Source: CAYJUM01 sp964478915
GTDB lineage: Bacteria; Nitrospirota; Nitrospiria; Nitrospirales; Nitrospiraceae
Assembly: GCA_964478915.1 (NCBI GenBank)
Contig: CAYZKG010000003.1
Span: forward strand, 1 to 45,239
Reading direction: 5' to 3'
Length of the DNA: 45,239 nt
The position numbers and the translations under genes were made by a program. Each line of letters starts with the position of its first letter. Position 1 is the stretch's first letter. This document shows positions 16,043 to 24,722 of the stretch, one piece after another. The notes under the pieces are model-generated. The model saw nothing but the letters and a program-made list of their open reading frames with translations. It did no database searches and was not told the DNA's origin.

Positions 16043-16603
16043 GTGTGGCATCGATGGCTTCGTCGGGGCCTGTTGGCCCTCAGTCTGCTCCTGACCTCTT
16101 TCCTCGTGTACCTCCTCATGACCCGTACGGAAACCACGGCTCCCAATGTTGCGGGTTCTACGGTGCTGGAACGTGCCGATGCCGGGCTGGATCGCTTCCG
16201 GTTCACCCAATCTCGAGCCGGGGTGGTGCAATGGGAGGTCCTCGCCGAGCATGGGAGGGTGTTCGAAGCCGAAAACCGGGCGGTCCTGGATCGGGTCAAG
16301 GTTACCCTCTACGGGCTCAAGGGGCGTGAATTCACCCTGGAGGGGGATGAGGGAACCATCAACACGGCCAAGCGGGATTTCATGCTGGCCAAGCGGAATG
16401 GGCTGATTGCCATCAGACTGGAAAACGGGTACACGATCTATACCAACCACCTGACATGGACCGACGACCGCCGAGAGATCAGTACCACGGACCCGGTCAC
16501 CATTTCCGGGCACGGCATGACGCTCACCGGACGGGGTCTCGTCGGGAAACTCGATTCAGAAGAGTTCAAGGTGCTCGAAGATGTCCACCTGGAAATTCTT
16601 TAG
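16043..16603 (+). CDS. lptC: LPS export protein LptC
   Basis: Bitopic inner-membrane protein that passes LPS from LptB2FG to LptA in the periplasm. The 186-residue product has one N-terminal membrane segment (about residues 9-26, LLALSLLLTSFLVYLL) followed by an all-beta LptC-type domain with repeated short strands such as GREFTLEGDEGTINT and DPVTISGHGMTLTGRGL. GTG start at 16043. It overlaps lptA by 23 bases, in the usual lptC-lptA-lptB order. Confidence 0.88.
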   Translation: MWHRWLRRGLLALSLLLTSFLVYLLMTRTETTAPNVAGSTVLERADAGLDRFRFTQSRAGVVQWEVLAEHGRVFEAENRAVLDRVKVTLYGLKGREFTLEGDEGTINTAKRDFMLAKRNGLIAIRLENGYTIYTNHLTWTDDRREISTTDPVTISGHGMTLTGRGLVGKLDSEEFKVLEDVHLEIL

Positions 16604-17153
16604 CGCGGCCGGCGCCTGCGTCTTCCTGGCCGCGGCGGCTGCACAATCAGCAGAGCCTCCTTCGAAGCCGGCTGCCGACAACAATACGACCATCACCGCG
16701 AAGACCATGACGGTCCGCAATCAGGAGGGCAAAGCGGTCTTCGAGGGCGCGGTCGTCATGACGAAGGGGGGCCTGACGGTCCGGTCGGACACCATGGTGG
16801 TGTATTTCAAACAGGCCGCTCCGTCGGCTCCGGCTGACAAGGGTGTGGCCGAGGCGGACGGTCGGGCTCCGGAGAAAGGGATGGACAACCTGCCGACCAT
16901 GTCGAATCGGGCGGTCAGCCAGATCGAAGCCATCGGCCAAGTGACTATCGAGAAGGCAGAAGGACGGGCACAGTGCCAGAAGGCGGTGTACTACGAGGAT
17001 GAGAAGAAGATTGTATTGACAGGCGATCCGGTGGCCTGGCAGAAAGGAACGCGAGTCAGCGGTGAGAAAATGACGATGTTTCTGGCTGATGATCGGAGCA
17101 TTGTGGAAGGCAAGACGCGTGTGACCATTGAATCGGAGGGTCCGGGCCAGTGA
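16581..17153 (+). CDS. lptA: LPS export protein LptA
   Basis: Periplasmic bridge protein for LPS transport. The 190-residue product has a signal peptide (cleavage likely after AAAAQSA, about residue 24) and the OstA-like domain with ITAKTMTVRNQEGKAVFEG, VVMTKGGLTVRSDTMVVYF and VYYEDEKKIVLTGDPVAW. The stop overlaps lptB by four bases. Confidence 0.9.
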   Translation: MSTWKFFSAAGACVFLAAAAAQSAEPPSKPAADNNTTITAKTMTVRNQEGKAVFEGAVVMTKGGLTVRSDTMVVYFKQAAPSAPADKGVAEADGRAPEKGMDNLPTMSNRAVSQIEAIGQVTIEKAEGRAQCQKAVYYEDEKKIVLTGDPVAWQKGTRVSGEKMTMFLADDRSIVEGKTRVTIESEGPGQ

Positions 17154-17953
17154 CTGTGAGTTCTCGAACCATCGAGCGTGGCCAGGCGCGGGGTGGTCCC
17201 ACCGTCACCGGCAATCTTTCTCTGCGGGCGACCGGGCTGTGGAAGAGCTTCAAGGGCCGGGATGTCGTAAAAGGGGTAAGCCTGGAGGTGCGGGCCGGAG
17301 AGGTGGTGGGACTCTTAGGGCCGAACGGGGCAGGGAAGACCACCATTTTCGACATGATGGTGGGGTTGTGCCGGCCAGACAAAGGGCAGATCCTGCTCAA
17401 CGACGAGCCGATTACCGACCTGCCGATGTTCAAGCGCGCCCGCCGGGGGCTCGGCTACCTCCCTCAAGAGTCCTCGGTATTCCGGCGGTTGTCGGTGGAA
17501 GAAAACATCCGGGCGATCCTGGAAATGCAAAATCTCTCCCGCGAGGAGCGGGCGATGCAGGTGGAGGTGCTGCTCAAAGAGCTGGATCTGACTCCCCTGC
17601 GCCAGTGCAAAGCCTACTCGCTGTCAGGCGGTGAGCGGCGGCGGCTTGAGATCACGCGGGCCTTGGTGACGCGCCCGCAGTTCCTGCTTCTGGACGAACC
17701 TTTCGCCGGCATCGATCCGATTGCTGTCGGGGATATCCAACAGATCGTCACCAGGCTTAAACAAAAGCGGATCGGGATCCTGATCACGGACCACAACGTG
17801 CAGGAGACGTTGTCGATTACCGACCGGGCCTATATCATCAACGAAGGGTCGATTCTGGAGGCGGGCTCGCCGGAAACCATCGTCAACAGCGCGACGGCGC
17901 GGACGATCTATCTGGGTGAGCGTTTCAGGCTGGACGGGATGAATCGTGAATAG
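17150..17953 (+). CDS. lptB: LPS export ABC transporter ATPase LptB
   Basis: ATPase of the LptB2FG complex that extracts LPS from the inner membrane. The 267-residue product contains Walker A LGPNGAGKTT (about residues 54-63), the Q-loop YLPQES, the signature LSGGERRR, Walker B FLLLDEPFAGIDP and the switch histidine in ITDHNV. About 20 residues precede the usual LptB start. GTG 17150 sits in the lptA stop (GTGA). rpoN follows, as in many genomes. Confidence 0.95.
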   Translation: MTVSSRTIERGQARGGPTVTGNLSLRATGLWKSFKGRDVVKGVSLEVRAGEVVGLLGPNGAGKTTIFDMMVGLCRPDKGQILLNDEPITDLPMFKRARRGLGYLPQESSVFRRLSVEENIRAILEMQNLSREERAMQVEVLLKELDLTPLRQCKAYSLSGGERRRLEITRALVTRPQFLLLDEPFAGIDPIAVGDIQQIVTRLKQKRIGILITDHNVQETLSITDRAYIINEGSILEAGSPETIVNSATARTIYLGERFRLDGMNRE

Positions 17954-17960
17954 AGCGGAC

Positions 17961-19469
17961 ATGAAACTGCGGTTGGGGCTGCGACTCACGCAAAAGCTGA
18001 TCATGACGCCCCAGTTGCAGCAGGCGATCAAGCTGTTGCAGCTCTCCAGGCTGGAGCTGCAGCAGGTGTTGAGCCAACAGTTGATGGAAAACCCGTTGCT
18101 GGATGAGGTTCAGGCAGAGACGGAGGCCGCCGATGTCGGAACCGGCGACGAGGCCGAGGAGAAGAGGGGCATCGATCAGCCTGATGCCGGCGAGCCGGAT
18201 GACCCTCAGGCTGAAGGATCGGAGAAACTCGAGGATCTTTCACCGGCCGACTGGGAGGATTACTTTGACAACGATCGTCTGACCGCCCCCGCGGAGTATC
18301 CGTCCGCGTCCCAAGAAGAGTATGCCTCGTACGAGCAGACTCTGGCCAAGCCGACATCCCTTGAGGAGCACCTCCTGTGGCAGTTGGGACTTTGTGAATT
18401 GAGCGAGGAGGACAAGGCGGTCGGGCGGATCATCATCGGGAACATCGACGACGATGGCTACCTGAGAACCGCATTGGCGGAGATCGCCGCGGACGCTCGG
18501 GTCCCGGTGGAGAAAGTGGAATCGGTGCTCGATCATGTGCAAACCTTCGATCCTGCGGGGGTGGGCTGCCGGGACCTCCGGGAATGCCTGCTCATTCAAA
18601 TTCGGCACCTCAACCGCGGTTTGCGGCGATCGGTTCGGGGAACCCAGGGAACGCTGACCGGGTCGCTCGTCGAAGCGATCGTGGCGAACCATCTCAAGGA
18701 TTTGGAGAAGAAGCGTTATGACCGCATTGCCAGGGCGCTGGGTGTCTCACTCCAGGAAGTCTGTGAGGCCACCCGTGTGATCGAAGGACTGGAGCCGAAA
18801 CCCGGCCGGCCGTATTTCACCGCCGACAACCACGTAGTCGTTCCGGATGTCTTCGTCATGAAAAGCGAAGGGGAGTGGGTCGTTGGACTGAACGAAGACG
18901 GGCTCCCCCGGTTGCGGATCAGCTCCTACTACAAGCGGCTCATGGCGAACAAGTCCAGCAATTCCGATGGCACGCGCGCCTACCTGGAAGAGAAGCTTCG
19001 TGGAGCCCAGTGGATTGTTCGAAGCATCGAGCAACGCAACAAGACCATCGTGAAGGTGGTCCAGAGCATCGTCAAGTTCCAGGAGAACTTTTTCGACATA
19101 GGGATCGAACATCTCAAACCCCTGGTGCTCAAGCAGGTGGCCGAGGACATCGGGATGCACGAATCGACGATCAGCCGGGTGACGGCCAACAAGTACCTCT
19201 ACTGCCCGCAAGGCTTGTTGCCGCTAAAATTCTTTTTTAATGCCGGCATCCAGCGGTCTGACCACGATGCCGACGAACTGTCTTCCGTCACGGTCCGGGA
19301 GATGATCCGAAAGATGGTGGCCGAGGAAGACGCGCAGCATCCCCTCAATGACCAAGAAATCGTGGCCAGGCTGCAACGTGACCACATCGTGATCGCCCGG
19401 CGGACCGTGGCGAAATATCGCTCGGAAGTGCATATCCCGCCTGCCCGCCAACGCAAACGCTTCTTTTAA
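17961..19469 (+). CDS. rpoN: RNA polymerase sigma-54 factor
   Basis: Sigma factor for -24/-12 promoters that need AAA+ activators. The roughly 502-residue product has region I (LRLTQKLIMTPQLQQAIKLL near the N-terminus), an acidic linker (about residues 50-110), the core-binding domain, and the RpoN box ARRTVAKYRSEVHIP near the C-terminus. ATG 17961 gives the family-typical start; a GTG at 17946 overlapping lptB is the alternative. A matching activator (39278-40465) and a consensus target promoter (41066) occur in this same window. Confidence 0.96.
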   Translation: MKLRLGLRLTQKLIMTPQLQQAIKLLQLSRLELQQVLSQQLMENPLLDEVQAETEAADVGTGDEAEEKRGIDQPDAGEPDDPQAEGSEKLEDLSPADWEDYFDNDRLTAPAEYPSASQEEYASYEQTLAKPTSLEEHLLWQLGLCELSEEDKAVGRIIIGNIDDDGYLRTALAEIAADARVPVEKVESVLDHVQTFDPAGVGCRDLRECLLIQIRHLNRGLRRSVRGTQGTLTGSLVEAIVANHLKDLEKKRYDRIARALGVSLQEVCEATRVIEGLEPKPGRPYFTADNHVVVPDVFVMKSEGEWVVGLNEDGLPRLRISSYYKRLMANKSSNSDGTRAYLEEKLRGAQWIVRSIEQRNKTIVKVVQSIVKFQENFFDIGIEHLKPLVLKQVAEDIGMHESTISRVTANKYLYCPQGLLPLKFFFNAGIQRSDHDADELSSVTVREMIRKMVAEEDAQHPLNDQEIVARLQRDHIVIARRTVAKYRSEVHIPPARQRKRFF

Positions 19470-19531
19470 TCGCGTGCGCAGACGCCATTCCAGTCTTTAT
19501 CCGGATTCTTCGGAGCGCGGACGAGGATAAG

Positions 19532-20056
19532 GTGCAGCTTACCGTTACCGGCCGACATGTCGAGGTGACCGAGGCCTTGCGCCGGTATATCGACAATCGT
19601 GTGCGGCGACTAGAGCGGTATGGCCTGAAGCTTGATGAAGCCCAGGTGGTCCTTGGAGTCGAGAAGTATCGCCACACCGCGGAGATCATCCTGACGCTGA
19701 ACGGCGCGGTGATTCAGGGCAAAGAATCCACGACCGAGATGTACGCCTCCATCGATCGGGTGTTCGACCAGATGCGGCGCCGAGTCCGAAAGCGCAAGGA
19801 AATCCTCTCCGACCACAAGCCGCGGTCATTCAGCCGAAAGGCGCCTCAGGCCGGGCCCGGCCCTGCGATGCCGCGGTCGCCGATTCGGACGGTGCGGATG
19901 CCGCTACCGACGCTCACCGTGGAAGACGCGGTTGGGCGGGTTCCGCTTCCGCCGTCCTCGATTCTGGTGTTTTTGAACCCTTCCACAGAGCGCGTCCAAG
20001 TGCTGCGTCGGCTCGCCGACGGGGACATCGAGCTGGTCGATCCAGAGCCGGCGTAA
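19532..20056 (+). CDS. hpf: Ribosome hibernation promoting factor, long form
   Basis: Binds the 30S subunit under starvation and dimerizes ribosomes. The 174-residue product has the N-terminal S30AE domain (QLTVTGRHVEVTEALRRYID, then KEILSDHKPRS) and, after a Pro/Arg-rich linker, a C-terminal segment (TLTVEDAVGRVPLPPSSILV then FLNPSTERVQVLRR) resembling the dimerization domain of long HPF, somewhat diverged. GTG start at 19532 follows GAGGATAAG. It lies directly after rpoN, as in proteobacteria. Confidence 0.9.
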   Translation: MQLTVTGRHVEVTEALRRYIDNRVRRLERYGLKLDEAQVVLGVEKYRHTAEIILTLNGAVIQGKESTTEMYASIDRVFDQMRRRVRKRKEILSDHKPRSFSRKAPQAGPGPAMPRSPIRTVRMPLPTLTVEDAVGRVPLPPSSILVFLNPSTERVQVLRRLADGDIELVDPEPA

Positions 20057-20068
20057 CCCGGAGGCCTC

Positions 20069-20932
20069 ATGCTGCCGCTTCGCCTCGTGATCATCAGCGG
20101 GCTTTCAGGCTCCGGCAAGACCCATGCGATCAAATGTCTGGAAGATCTCGGGTTCTTTTGTGTGGACAATCTGCCTCCTGCCCTGCTCCCCAAGTTTGCC
20201 GAGCTGTGCATGCAGCGTGGCAGGGAGGTCAAGAACGTCGCGCTGGGCATCGATATCCGTGAGCGGGGGTTCTTCGCCGACTTTTTCGATAACCTGGATC
20301 GGCTGAAAGCGTTGGGATACCCGGTGGAGCTGGTCTTTCTGGAGGCCAAGGACGAGGTGTTGGTCCGCCGTTTCTCAGAATCCCGCCGGCCTCATCCCTT
20401 GGCTCCCCAAACACCGGTCCTCGAAGGCGTGCAAGCGGAGCGGGAGCGCTTGCTGGAATTGCGGCACCGCGCCGATCGCATTATCGACACGTCGGACCTG
20501 ACCGTTCATGAGCTCAAAGCCCTGCTGGCACGGCAGTATCTCGCCGATCAAAGCCAGCGGTTGAGCATTTCGCTGGTTACCTTCGGCTACAAGTACGGGG
20601 TGCCGTACGATGTCGATCTGGTCTTCGACGTCCGCTTCTTGCACAACCCGAACTTTGTGCCGCATCTGCAACCGCTCACCGGGGAACATCCGAAGGTGCA
20701 GTCCTACGTGTTGGATGACCCTGAAACCATGACTTTTCTGGAGCACCTGGAGAACCTCTTTAAATTTCTGATCCCCCTCTTCGAGCGGGAGCGGCGCAGC
20801 TATCTGACCGTCGCTCTTGGCTGTACCGGCGGACGGCACCGGTCGGTGGCCATCGCCTGCCGACTGCGGGACCGGTTCGCGAGCCTGGGATACGATGCCG
20901 TGATTCGCCATCGCGATCTGCATCGATCCTGA
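20069..20932 (+). CDS. rapZ: RapZ/YvcJ-type nucleotide-binding protein
   Basis: P-loop protein; in E. coli RapZ is the RNA-binding adaptor that controls GlmS synthesis. The 287-residue product has Walker A SGLSGSGKTHA (residues 9-19), DNLPPALLPKF, and the C-terminal motifs GYKYGVPYDVDLVFDVRFLH and GCTGGRHRSVAIA. The E. coli target role is not assured here. ptsN, usually between hpf and rapZ, is absent; the gap is only 12 bases. Confidence 0.93.
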   Translation: MLPLRLVIISGLSGSGKTHAIKCLEDLGFFCVDNLPPALLPKFAELCMQRGREVKNVALGIDIRERGFFADFFDNLDRLKALGYPVELVFLEAKDEVLVRRFSESRRPHPLAPQTPVLEGVQAERERLLELRHRADRIIDTSDLTVHELKALLARQYLADQSQRLSISLVTFGYKYGVPYDVDLVFDVRFLHNPNFVPHLQPLTGEHPKVQSYVLDDPETMTFLEHLENLFKFLIPLFERERRSYLTVALGCTGGRHRSVAIACRLRDRFASLGYDAVIRHRDLHRS

Positions 20933-20944
20933 TCGCTTTCTGGG

Positions 20945-20972
20945 ACCCATTGCACTCTTCGGAGCAATGGGT
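20945..20972. repeat. Dispersed palindrome (ACCCATTGC family), copy 2
   Basis: Arms ACCCATTG (20945-20952) and CAATGGGT (20965-20972) enclose CA-CTC-TTCG-GAG, giving a stem with a small bulge and a stable TTCG tetraloop. It is almost identical to 13644-13671. It lies just after the rapZ stop and could act as a transcript end stabilizer, though no U-run follows. Confidence 0.7.
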
Positions 20973-21055
20973 ACCCCATTTCCTGTCCGCCCGCGTCGCC
21001 TTCCAGGTGGATCATGTCGGTCAATTCTCCGCGCATGGGCGTTTCAGTGTTTTCC

Positions 21056-21083
21056 TTGACAGCCACAGTATATTAACTATACT
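21056..21083 (+). promoter_or_regulatory. Sigma70 promoter with inverted repeat over the -10
   Basis: TTGACA (21056-21061) and TATACT (21078-21083) are separated by 16 bases. The perfect inverted repeat AGTATA-TTAAC-TATACT (21067-21083) covers the -10 box, which is the usual place for an operator of a MerR-type or other dimeric regulator. The next gene encodes a small MerR-type protein, so autoregulation is plausible but inferred. Confidence 0.7.
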
Positions 21084-21138
21084 TACTCGCCAGGATGGTG
21101 ATGGTCCGCAAAGTGGGGCGGATAGGGGTGTGGAAACG

Positions 21139-21339
21139 ATGAAAGGCAACTCCAAGAAGCGGTACAAGACCTACGAAGTCTGCAAGTTGTTCGATGTGTC
21201 CAAAGCCACGCTCTTTCGCTGGGAACGAGAAGGGCTGATCAGCGGTCCTCCCCGTGATTGGCGCAACTGGAGGCTGTACACGCTCCAGAACATCCAAGAG
21301 ATCAAGCGGATCATTCAAAACCGCAGCATGGTCGTGTAA
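21139..21339 (+). CDS. Small MerR-type helix-turn-helix regulator
   Basis: A 66-residue DNA-binding protein from ATG 21139. It consists almost only of a winged MerR-like domain: YKTYEVCKLFDVSKATLFRW, then EREGLISGPPRDWRNWRLYT and NIQEIKRIIQ. There is no effector-binding C-terminus or coiled coil beyond the helix. The frame stays open to 20950, but that part covers the promoter and palindrome, so it is excluded. The pil operon starts ten bases downstream, so this protein probably regulates pil expression, its own, or both. Confidence 0.75.
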   Translation: MKGNSKKRYKTYEVCKLFDVSKATLFRWEREGLISGPPRDWRNWRLYTLQNIQEIKRIIQNRSMVV

Positions 21340-21348
21340 GCAGGAGCC

Positions 21349-22451
21349 ATGCCCCTCCCATCACCCAAAGAGTTCCTGAGCCGGAGTGTCGCTTCGCTGA
21401 CAGGGGGCGGCAAGCAGTTGCTGGGGCTCGATATCGGTTCCAGCGCCATCAAGCTGGTACAAGTCAAGGAGGGGAAAGGACGGTACAAGCTGCAGAAATT
21501 CGGTGTGAGGCTGCTGGACCCCGAACTGATCGTGGACGGCACCATCATGGACACCAGCCGGGTCATCGAGGTGATCAAGGAGCTGCTGGCCGAGCAGGAA
21601 GTTACGCTCAGAAACGTGGCGATGTCGATNNNNNNNNNNTCAAAAAAATCAACGTGCCGGTCATGTCGGAAGAGCAGCTGGAGGATCAAATCCGAGCGGA
21701 AGCTGAGCACCATATCCCGTTCGACATCACCGACGTGAACCTGGATTTTCATATCGTGAATGCATCCGAGCCGTCGAGCGAGGATGAGCCGCGCATGGCC
21801 GTGCTCCTGGTCGCCGCCAAGAAGGAAAAGCTGACCGAGCTGAGCGAGGTGGTCAAAGAAGCCGGCTTGGTCCCCTGCGTCGTGGACGTGGATGCCTTTG
21901 CCATAGAGAACATGTACGGGATCAATTATGACTCCCGTCCCAACGAAATCGTGGCGCTGATCAATATCGGAGCCAGCGTGACGAACATCAATGTGTTGAA
22001 GGGTGGGACGGGAGTCTTCACCAGGGATGTCTCCGTTGGCGGCAACCGGTATACCGAAGCCCTACAGCGCGTCTCGGGCTCAGCCTACGAAGAGGCCGAG
22101 GCCGCCAAGAAAGGGGAGCGCTTCGAAGGCCTTGAGCGAGAGACTGTGGAGACGGTCATAGATGGCGTGAACGCCGAGGTCTCGGCAGAGTTGGCCCGGA
22201 CCTTGGATTTTGTGCGATCCAGCATCCCGGGCGGCGAGATCCATCGCATCTTGCTGTGTGGGGGCGGTGGAAAAGTGGCGGGGTTGACTGCCCAGTTGAG
22301 CGCGCGGTTGGGAGTGGACGTGGACGTGGCGAATCCGTTCAGCAAGATCGACACTTCGGAGGCAAAGGCGGACCCCGAAATGCTTGAGGAACAAGCGCCG
22401 CTGGCGGCGGTAGGAGTCGGGTTGGCTTTGCGGAAAATCGGGGACCGCTGA
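21349..22451 (+). CDS. pilM: Type IV pilus assembly protein PilM (broken by assembly gap)
   Basis: Actin-like cytoplasmic ATPase that links PilN to the pilus machinery. The N-terminal part has LLGLDIGSSAIKLVQVKEGK; the part after the gap has KKINVPVMSEEQLEDQIRAE, AEHHIPFDI and LCGGGGKVAGL. The two halves are in different frames because ten Ns (21630-21639) stand in for missing sequence. For the frame to close, the true gap must be 2 modulo 3; about 20 bases would fit the residues that usually stand here in PilM (ISGxSVIV). Confidence 0.9.
21630..21639. other. Assembly gap (ten Ns) inside pilM
   Basis: Ten consecutive Ns. The flanking coding frames are inconsistent with a ten-base insert, so the length is a placeholder. 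Confidence 0.99.
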
Positions 22452-22464
22452 GAGAGGCCTGAGC

Positions 22465-23016
22465 GTGGTCAAGGTTAATCTCCTCAAACCTGGTCGCCCG
22501 AAGCAGGAGAAGAAACGCCGCGATATTCACCTCCAGGCCGCAGTGGGCCTCACCGTCTTGCTGTTGAGCGGCGCCGGATGCGGCTACATGTGGGTCACCA
22601 TCAGCAATGAGCTCGACACGTATGAGCGTGAAAAACAGGAGAAGGAAAAGCAACTCGCCGTGCTGAAGGAGAAAACCAAGCAGGTTCAGGAATTCGAGCA
22701 GAGGAAGAAGCTGCTCGAAGACAAAAATCGGATCATCGAGCAGCTAAAAAAGGACCAGGGAGGGCCGGTGAAGGCCCTCGATTACGTCAGCCAGAGTCTG
22801 GAGCCGCTGAAGATCTGGCTGGTCAGGTTGCACGCGAAAGGCAACGAAGTGGAAGTGGAGGGCCGGGCCCTGACCAATGATGACGTCGTGGAGTTCGTGT
22901 CCAACCTCCGGAAAACGGACCACTTCAGCCAAGTGCGATTGCTGGAAACCCGCTCCGGCTTGGAAGCGAAGGTCACGGTGTACCAGTTCAGGGTGAATTT
23001 GACGCAGAAGGTGTGA
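22465..23016 (+). CDS. pilN: Type IV pilus assembly protein PilN
   Basis: Inner-membrane alignment-complex protein that binds PilM through its cytoplasmic N-terminus. The 183-residue product begins MVKVNLLKPGR, matching the conserved PilM-binding NLLP-type peptide, then has one membrane segment (about residues 27-45), a charged coiled coil (about 50-95) and a PilN ferredoxin-like domain. GTG start at 22465 follows GAGAGGCCTGAGC. Confidence 0.9.
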   Translation: MVKVNLLKPGRPKQEKKRRDIHLQAAVGLTVLLLSGAGCGYMWVTISNELDTYEREKQEKEKQLAVLKEKTKQVQEFEQRKKLLEDKNRIIEQLKKDQGGPVKALDYVSQSLEPLKIWLVRLHAKGNEVEVEGRALTNDDVVEFVSNLRKTDHFSQVRLLETRSGLEAKVTVYQFRVNLTQKV

Positions 23017-23017
23017 G

Positions 23018-23626
23018 ATGCAGCTCCCGACTGTCAGCCTGGACTTTCTGGGCACGATACCGGGCTTTCAGAAAGTCCTCCTCCTCGGGGTCATGATCGG
23101 TGGCATGGCCGCCGGATTCTACAACCTGGTGTTCTTGCCCGACACGGAACGCGTCGAGAGCCTGCAGGAAGCGATCGGGAAGCTGGACGAAGAGATCATA
23201 AATCAGCGCCGGGTCGCGAAGCACTTGGATAATTTGGTCCAAGTCACCAAGCAAATGGAGGCCGAGCTGGAAACGAAGAAAGGACAGCTCCCTCCCGAGC
23301 AGGAAGCGGCTTCGCTCCTGAAACAGGTTTCAGATCTGGGAGCCGAGATCGGGCTGGATTTCAAACTGTGGAAACCCGGGAATCGCTCCGAGGACGCCTC
23401 GAAGCTTTTCATCAGGCTCCCGGTCAGCGTCGAAGTCGCAGGAAGCTACCATACGGTAGCCACCTTCTTCGACAAGATCACCAAGCTGCCCCAGATCATC
23501 AATGTCTCGGACGTTCGGATGGGCTCGCCGATCATCGAGAAAGACCGGGTGGTGATCCAGACCGTTTTTGAGTTGACCGCCTATGTGGCACCGTTCGATC
23601 AGAAAGCCATTCCAGCGAAACCGTGA
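23018..23626 (+). CDS. pilO: Type IV pilus assembly protein PilO
   Basis: Partner of PilN in the inner-membrane alignment complex. The 202-residue product has one membrane segment (about residues 17-39, VLLLGVMIGGMAAGFYNLVF), a coiled coil (about 45-90), and the PilO core with ISVEVAGSYHTVATFFDKI-like sequence and LPQIINVSDVRM. It starts two bases after pilN. Confidence 0.91.
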   Translation: MQLPTVSLDFLGTIPGFQKVLLLGVMIGGMAAGFYNLVFLPDTERVESLQEAIGKLDEEIINQRRVAKHLDNLVQVTKQMEAELETKKGQLPPEQEAASLLKQVSDLGAEIGLDFKLWKPGNRSEDASKLFIRLPVSVEVAGSYHTVATFFDKITKLPQIINVSDVRMGSPIIEKDRVVIQTVFELTAYVAPFDQKAIPAKP

Positions 23627-24722
23627 CGGAAGCGGCGAGCGCGGCTGTCCGGGGCGCGGCGTCAGCAGTCTGGGCCGCCGTTGGGCGGAAGCCTGGGTCA
23701 TTGCAGCGCTGTGGGGCACAACGGGACTTGCGGGAACCGGCCTGGCACAAGTCAGCTCCGTGGCCCTTTCCCTGTCGGCCCCGCCCGCTGAGCTGACTCG
23801 GCCCGGACTTCCCGGGCCGCCGCCATCGGTGGGCCTTGAGCCGTCGGCGAAAGAACCATCAGGCTATGCCTATACCCCGGGAAGGAGACGCGATCCCTTC
23901 ATGCCGGTGATCAGCGCTCGCCAGATGCAAGCGAGCCAGGATCGTGCCCCGTTGCAACGGGTCCCGCTCGGGAATCTGACCTTGATCGGAGTGGTGTGGG
24001 GCGGGTTTGGCGCACGCGCCATGGTTCAGACACCGGATGGCAAAGGCTATACGGTCCTTCACGGGACCCTCATCGGGCCGAACAACGGGGTGGTCACCGC
24101 CATTTCGGAGGACACCGTCACCGTGGAGGAGGGTGTGATCGACCTGTACGGAAGGAGACTGATCCGCGAGCACGTCGCGGTGCTGGGAGCCGGTTTTGGC
24201 GAGGTCAAGGATCGGTCCTACCGTGCCGGCATTTCGAAGGACCAGCCGTCTAGCGCCGATATGGCTTCCGTCAACGACTTGACGAGATCCGCGCGGTCGG
24301 TCCACTTCGCCGCCCTGTCGAATACCATGGCGGCCATGGACATCAACTCCCCGCCGGGTGCTCCAGGGAGCTATTCGTACAACCCTCTGGGAAGGCGCGA
24401 TCCGTTTGCCCCGGTGATCCGGGAAAGCGGAAGTTCGCGCGAGGCGGACGTAGCGTTGCCCCCCCTCCAGCGTATCACGCTGACGGAGTTGACGCTGATC
24501 GGCATCATTTGGGGCGGGTTCGGGTACAGTGCGATGGTCCAGACGCCGGACGGGAAGGGGTATACGGTGAACCGTGGAACGGTGATCGGGCCGAACAATG
24601 GCGTGGTGACGGCCATTTCGGAGAACGGCATCACTGTTGAAGAGCGTTTTACCGATCTCTACGGGAAGAAGCAGGTGCGAGAGCACGTCATACCGCTTCG
24701 CGTAAAAGAGAAGGCCGAATGA
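23583..24722 (+). CDS. pilP: Pilus assembly protein PilP with duplicated domain
   Basis: Periplasmic protein connecting PilNO to the secretin PilQ. At 379 residues it is about twice the usual PilP length (about 170-180). Two copies of one module are visible: about residues 97-201 and 266-372, each with RRDPF-PVI, a LTLIG-WGGFG-AMVQTPDGKGYTV core, GPNNGVVTAIS and REHV. A hydrophobic N-terminal stretch (WVIAALWGTTGLAGTGLA) precedes a Pro-rich linker. The only standard start is ATG 23583, 44 bases inside pilO; a non-standard internal start is possible. The stop overlaps pilQ (ATGA). Confidence 0.86.
   Translation: MWHRSIRKPFQRNRDGSGERGCPGRGVSSLGRRWAEAWVIAALWGTTGLAGTGLAQVSSVALSLSAPPAELTRPGLPGPPPSVGLEPSAKEPSGYAYTPGRRRDPFMPVISARQMQASQDRAPLQRVPLGNLTLIGVVWGGFGARAMVQTPDGKGYTVLHGTLIGPNNGVVTAISEDTVTVEEGVIDLYGRRLIREHVAVLGAGFGEVKDRSYRAGISKDQPSSADMASVNDLTRSARSVHFAALSNTMAAMDINSPPGAPGSYSYNPLGRRDPFAPVIRESGSSREADVALPPLQRITLTELTLIGIIWGGFGYSAMVQTPDGKGYTVNRGTVIGPNNGVVTAISENGITVEERFTDLYGKKQVREHVIPLRVKEKAE

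Noticed and set aside
20950..21138. N-terminal extension of the MerR-type protein
   Set aside because: It would run through the palindrome, promoter and operator-like site; ATG 21139 gives the normal domain start.
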